The notes beneath the pieces are model-generated. The model did no database searches and was not told where the DNA came from. It worked only from the letters and a program-made list of their open reading frames with translations. This document shows positions 62,469 through 64,000 of a stretch of DNA of 64,000 nt, in pieces. The DNA is taken from positions 1 through 64,000 of the forward strand of contig JBGQFW010000001.1 of NCBI GenBank assembly GCA_041497115.1. The letters are read 5' to 3'. Within the stretch, counting starts at the first letter, position 1, and each line of letters starts with the position of its first letter. The DNA is from AR5 sp041497115. GTDB lineage: Bacteria; Methylomirabilota; Methylomirabilia; Rokubacteriales; CSP1-6. A program made the position numbers and the translations under genes.

Positions 62469-64000
62469 CTAGCTCAGGGGAATCGCCTGGCCGGCCTTGA
62501 CCCAGAGGTCCTCGTAGACCCAGAGCCCGGCCAGCGCGCCGAGGGCCGCCACCGCCGTCGCCACCGGCTGCTGCAGCGTCACGCCCATCGGCAGGTGCGT
62601 GGGGGCGGGCGTGAGCCCCCAGAAGACGAGCACGAGCGGCGCCGCGATGCCGCCGAGGATGACGCCGCCCCAGAAGTGCCCGCGCCACGCGCCGTGGGTC
62701 ACCAGCCGCGCCGCGCGGCGCACGTCGAGGTTGGTGTGCGGGCCGAACAGATCGAGGGTGAGGACCGCCAGGTGCGCGAGGAGGCCGGCCGCCATCACGA
62801 GCCGCAGCCCCTCGACGCCGATGAGCTCGGGGCCCCAGTTGCCGTGGCCGGTGAGGAGGTGCGCGACGATCAGCGACGCGCTGCCGGCGACGACCGCGCC
62901 CGCGAGCAGGTGCGGCAGGTGCAGCGGGCTCTGCCAGAAGTCCCGTCCCTCGGCCTGGCCGAACAGGAACGCGCTGTAACCGGCGGCGGCGGCGGCCAGC
63001 ACGATGACCGGCACCGCCAGCGCCCGCAGCAGCGCCGCATGGCCGAGGAGGCCGGCGCCGAGCCACGCGGTGGCCAGGCCGCCGTAGGCGAGCAGGATCC
63101 ACGCCCCCCACACCAGCCACGAGCGGGGATTGCCCTTGAGCAGGATGTAGTGGAAGCGGTCGGGGCGCTTGAGGTCGAGCACGAGCAGCGCCGAGGTGAG
63201 CAGCAGGAACGCCAGGGCCAGCAGCGGCGCCGTCACCGCGTCGAGCACGCCGACGGTGGCCGGCCGCAGGAGCGTGCCGAAGGCGGCGACCAGCAGGGCG
63301 CCGGCGGCGACGGACTTCGTCCATAGATAAGCGGCGACGCGCCAGCCCCACGGCCGCGGCGCGTGCGGCGCGTCGTAGACGAGCCGGCTCAGCGCGCCGT
63401 CGCCGCCGGGCTCCTGCGCCTGCGCGGCGGCGACCAGCCGCATCAGGTCGGCCTCGGCGGCCGGGCGCTGGCCGAACATGAACGTGGTCGCCGGCCGCTG
63501 CAGCGACGGCGTCAGCGCCGAGGAGTCGGCGCCGACGTAATAGACCTTGGGACGCGTGCCCTGCTCGGGCTTGCGGACCTCGACCTGCTCGCGGGCGACG
63601 AGCCGGGCGATCGGCGTGCGGGGGTCGTCGAGGTCGCCGGCCACGATCGCCTGCGCGGGGCAGACGACGACGCACGCCGGCTCCAGCCCGACTTCGACCC
63701 GGTGAGCGCAGTAGTTGCACTTGGCGGCGGTGTTCGTGTTCGGATCGATGTACAGCGCGTCGTAGGGGCAGGCCTGCATGCACGACTTGCAGCCGATGCA
63801 GCGGGCGCCGTCGAAGTCCACGATGCCGTCGGGCCGCCGGTAGAGCGCGACCGTCGGGCAGATCGTCACGCACGGCGCGTCGTCGCAGTGATTGCAGCGC
63901 AGCACCGAGAAGTACCGCCGCGTGTCGGGGAAGGTCCCCCGCTCGACGTACTTCACCCACGTGCGGAAGGCGCCGAGCGGGACGCGGTTCTCCTCCTTGC
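62469..64000 (-). CDS. Fused 4Fe-4S ferredoxin and NrfD/PsrC membrane subunit, partial (N-terminus off window)
   Basis: About 510 residues visible; the frame is open at 64000, so the N-terminus lies outside. The first ~200 visible residues are a PsrB/NrfC-like ferredoxin with four cluster sets (CNHCDDAPCVTICP, CIGCKSCMQACP, CNYCAHRVEVG...ACVVVCP). A linker leads into an NrfD/PsrC-type membrane domain of about eight hydrophobic segments (DLKRPDRFHYILLKGNPRSW is the characteristic PsrC block). The fusion passes electrons between the molybdo-enzyme (59639) and quinone in a single chain. Usually PsrB and PsrC are separate. Confidence 0.85.
   Translation of the reverse strand, partial: KEENRVPLGAFRTWVKYVERGTFPDTRRYFSVLRCNHCDDAPCVTICPTVALYRRPDGIVDFDGARCIGCKSCMQACPYDALYIDPNTNTAAKCNYCAHRVEVGLEPACVVVCPAQAIVAGDLDDPRTPIARLVAREQVEVRKPEQGTRPKVYYVGADSSALTPSLQRPATTFMFGQRPAAEADLMRLVAAAQAQEPGGDGALSRLVYDAPHAPRPWGWRVAAYLWTKSVAAGALLVAAFGTLLRPATVGVLDAVTAPLLALAFLLLTSALLVLDLKRPDRFHYILLKGNPRSWLVWGAWILLAYGGLATAWLGAGLLGHAALLRALAVPVIVLAAAAAGYSAFLFGQAEGRDFWQSPLHLPHLLAGAVVAGSASLIVAHLLTGHGNWGPELIGVEGLRLVMAAGLLAHLAVLTLDLFGPHTNLDVRRAARLVTHGAWRGHFWGGVILGGIAAPLVLVFWGLTPAPTHLPMGVTLQQPVATAVAALGALAGLWVYEDLWVKAGQAIPLS

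Overview
The window is a very GC-rich, gene-dense bacterial chromosome segment with overlapping start/stop codons, frequent GTG starts and almost no intergenic space. Its content is a multi-gene TCA operon, many ABC importers, several acyl-CoA ligases, Sox sulfur-oxidation genes and a molybdopterin oxidoreductase. This fits a deep-branching soil or groundwater heterotroph with sulfur metabolism. I would guess the Candidatus Rokubacteria / Methylomirabilota neighbourhood, but that is inferred from gene content and composition. I see no rRNA, tRNA, CRISPR array, transposase or phage gene, and no gap above 300 bases without a gene.

Layout. 1-2.1 kb (- strand): a CelD/BcsL-type acetyltransferase (cut by the window edge), an FmdB zinc ribbon and a GT4 glycosyltransferase. 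2.3-7.7 kb (-): a ThDP enzyme, a small FAD reductase, an LLM-class monooxygenase and an aldolase-SDR fusion. 7.8-17.3 kb (+): two secreted proteins, an acyl-CoA ligase, and a carbohydrate-type ABC import cluster with two binding proteins and four permeases but no ATPase. 17.6-23 kb (-): an RND pump with its adaptor, an alpha/beta hydrolase and an RDD protein. 23.4-28.6 kb (-): a complete polar amino-acid ABC importer read together with biotin carboxyl carrier and biotin carboxylase genes. 28.6-32.8 kb (-): a NitT/SsuABC-type importer overlapping a benzoate-CoA-ligase-like gene. 32.9-35 kb (+): a second acyl-CoA ligase and a zinc-ribbon membrane protein.

34.9-47.6 kb (-) is one tightly coupled eleven-gene run: acn, mdh, fumarase alpha, monomeric icd, fumarase beta, sdhC, sdhA, sdhB, sucC, sucD, ndk. 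It has a good sigma70-type promoter and a leader with two mutually exclusive helices, one of which would cover the acn ribosome-binding site. icd sits between the two fumarase subunit genes. Citrate synthase and 2-oxoglutarate dehydrogenase are absent from the window.

47.8-56 kb is mixed: GNAT, NUDIX, PNPOx-like, M20 peptidase, HAD and amidohydrolase genes, plus a scattered second succinate dehydrogenase/fumarate reductase (B at 49.6 kb, C at 52.5 kb, a 32-residue membrane peptide, A at 54.5 kb). 56.2-59.5 kb (-) is a sox cluster: soxY, soxZ, a natural SoxX-SoxA fusion, a periplasmic DsrE-like protein and a thioredoxin-like protein. The thioredoxin gene carries an in-frame TGA at the first cysteine of the CxxC motif, followed by a SECIS-like hairpin, so it is probably a selenoprotein. 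59.6-64 kb (-) holds a CISM-type molybdopterin oxidoreductase and, running off the window, a fused ferredoxin plus NrfD/PsrC membrane subunit.

The points most worth a second look are the predicted selenoprotein and its SECIS, the SoxXA fusion, the icd insertion between fumarase genes with the acn leader, and two long inverted-repeat structures (2146-2306 and 17323-17478) with near-identical architecture at gene 3' ends.
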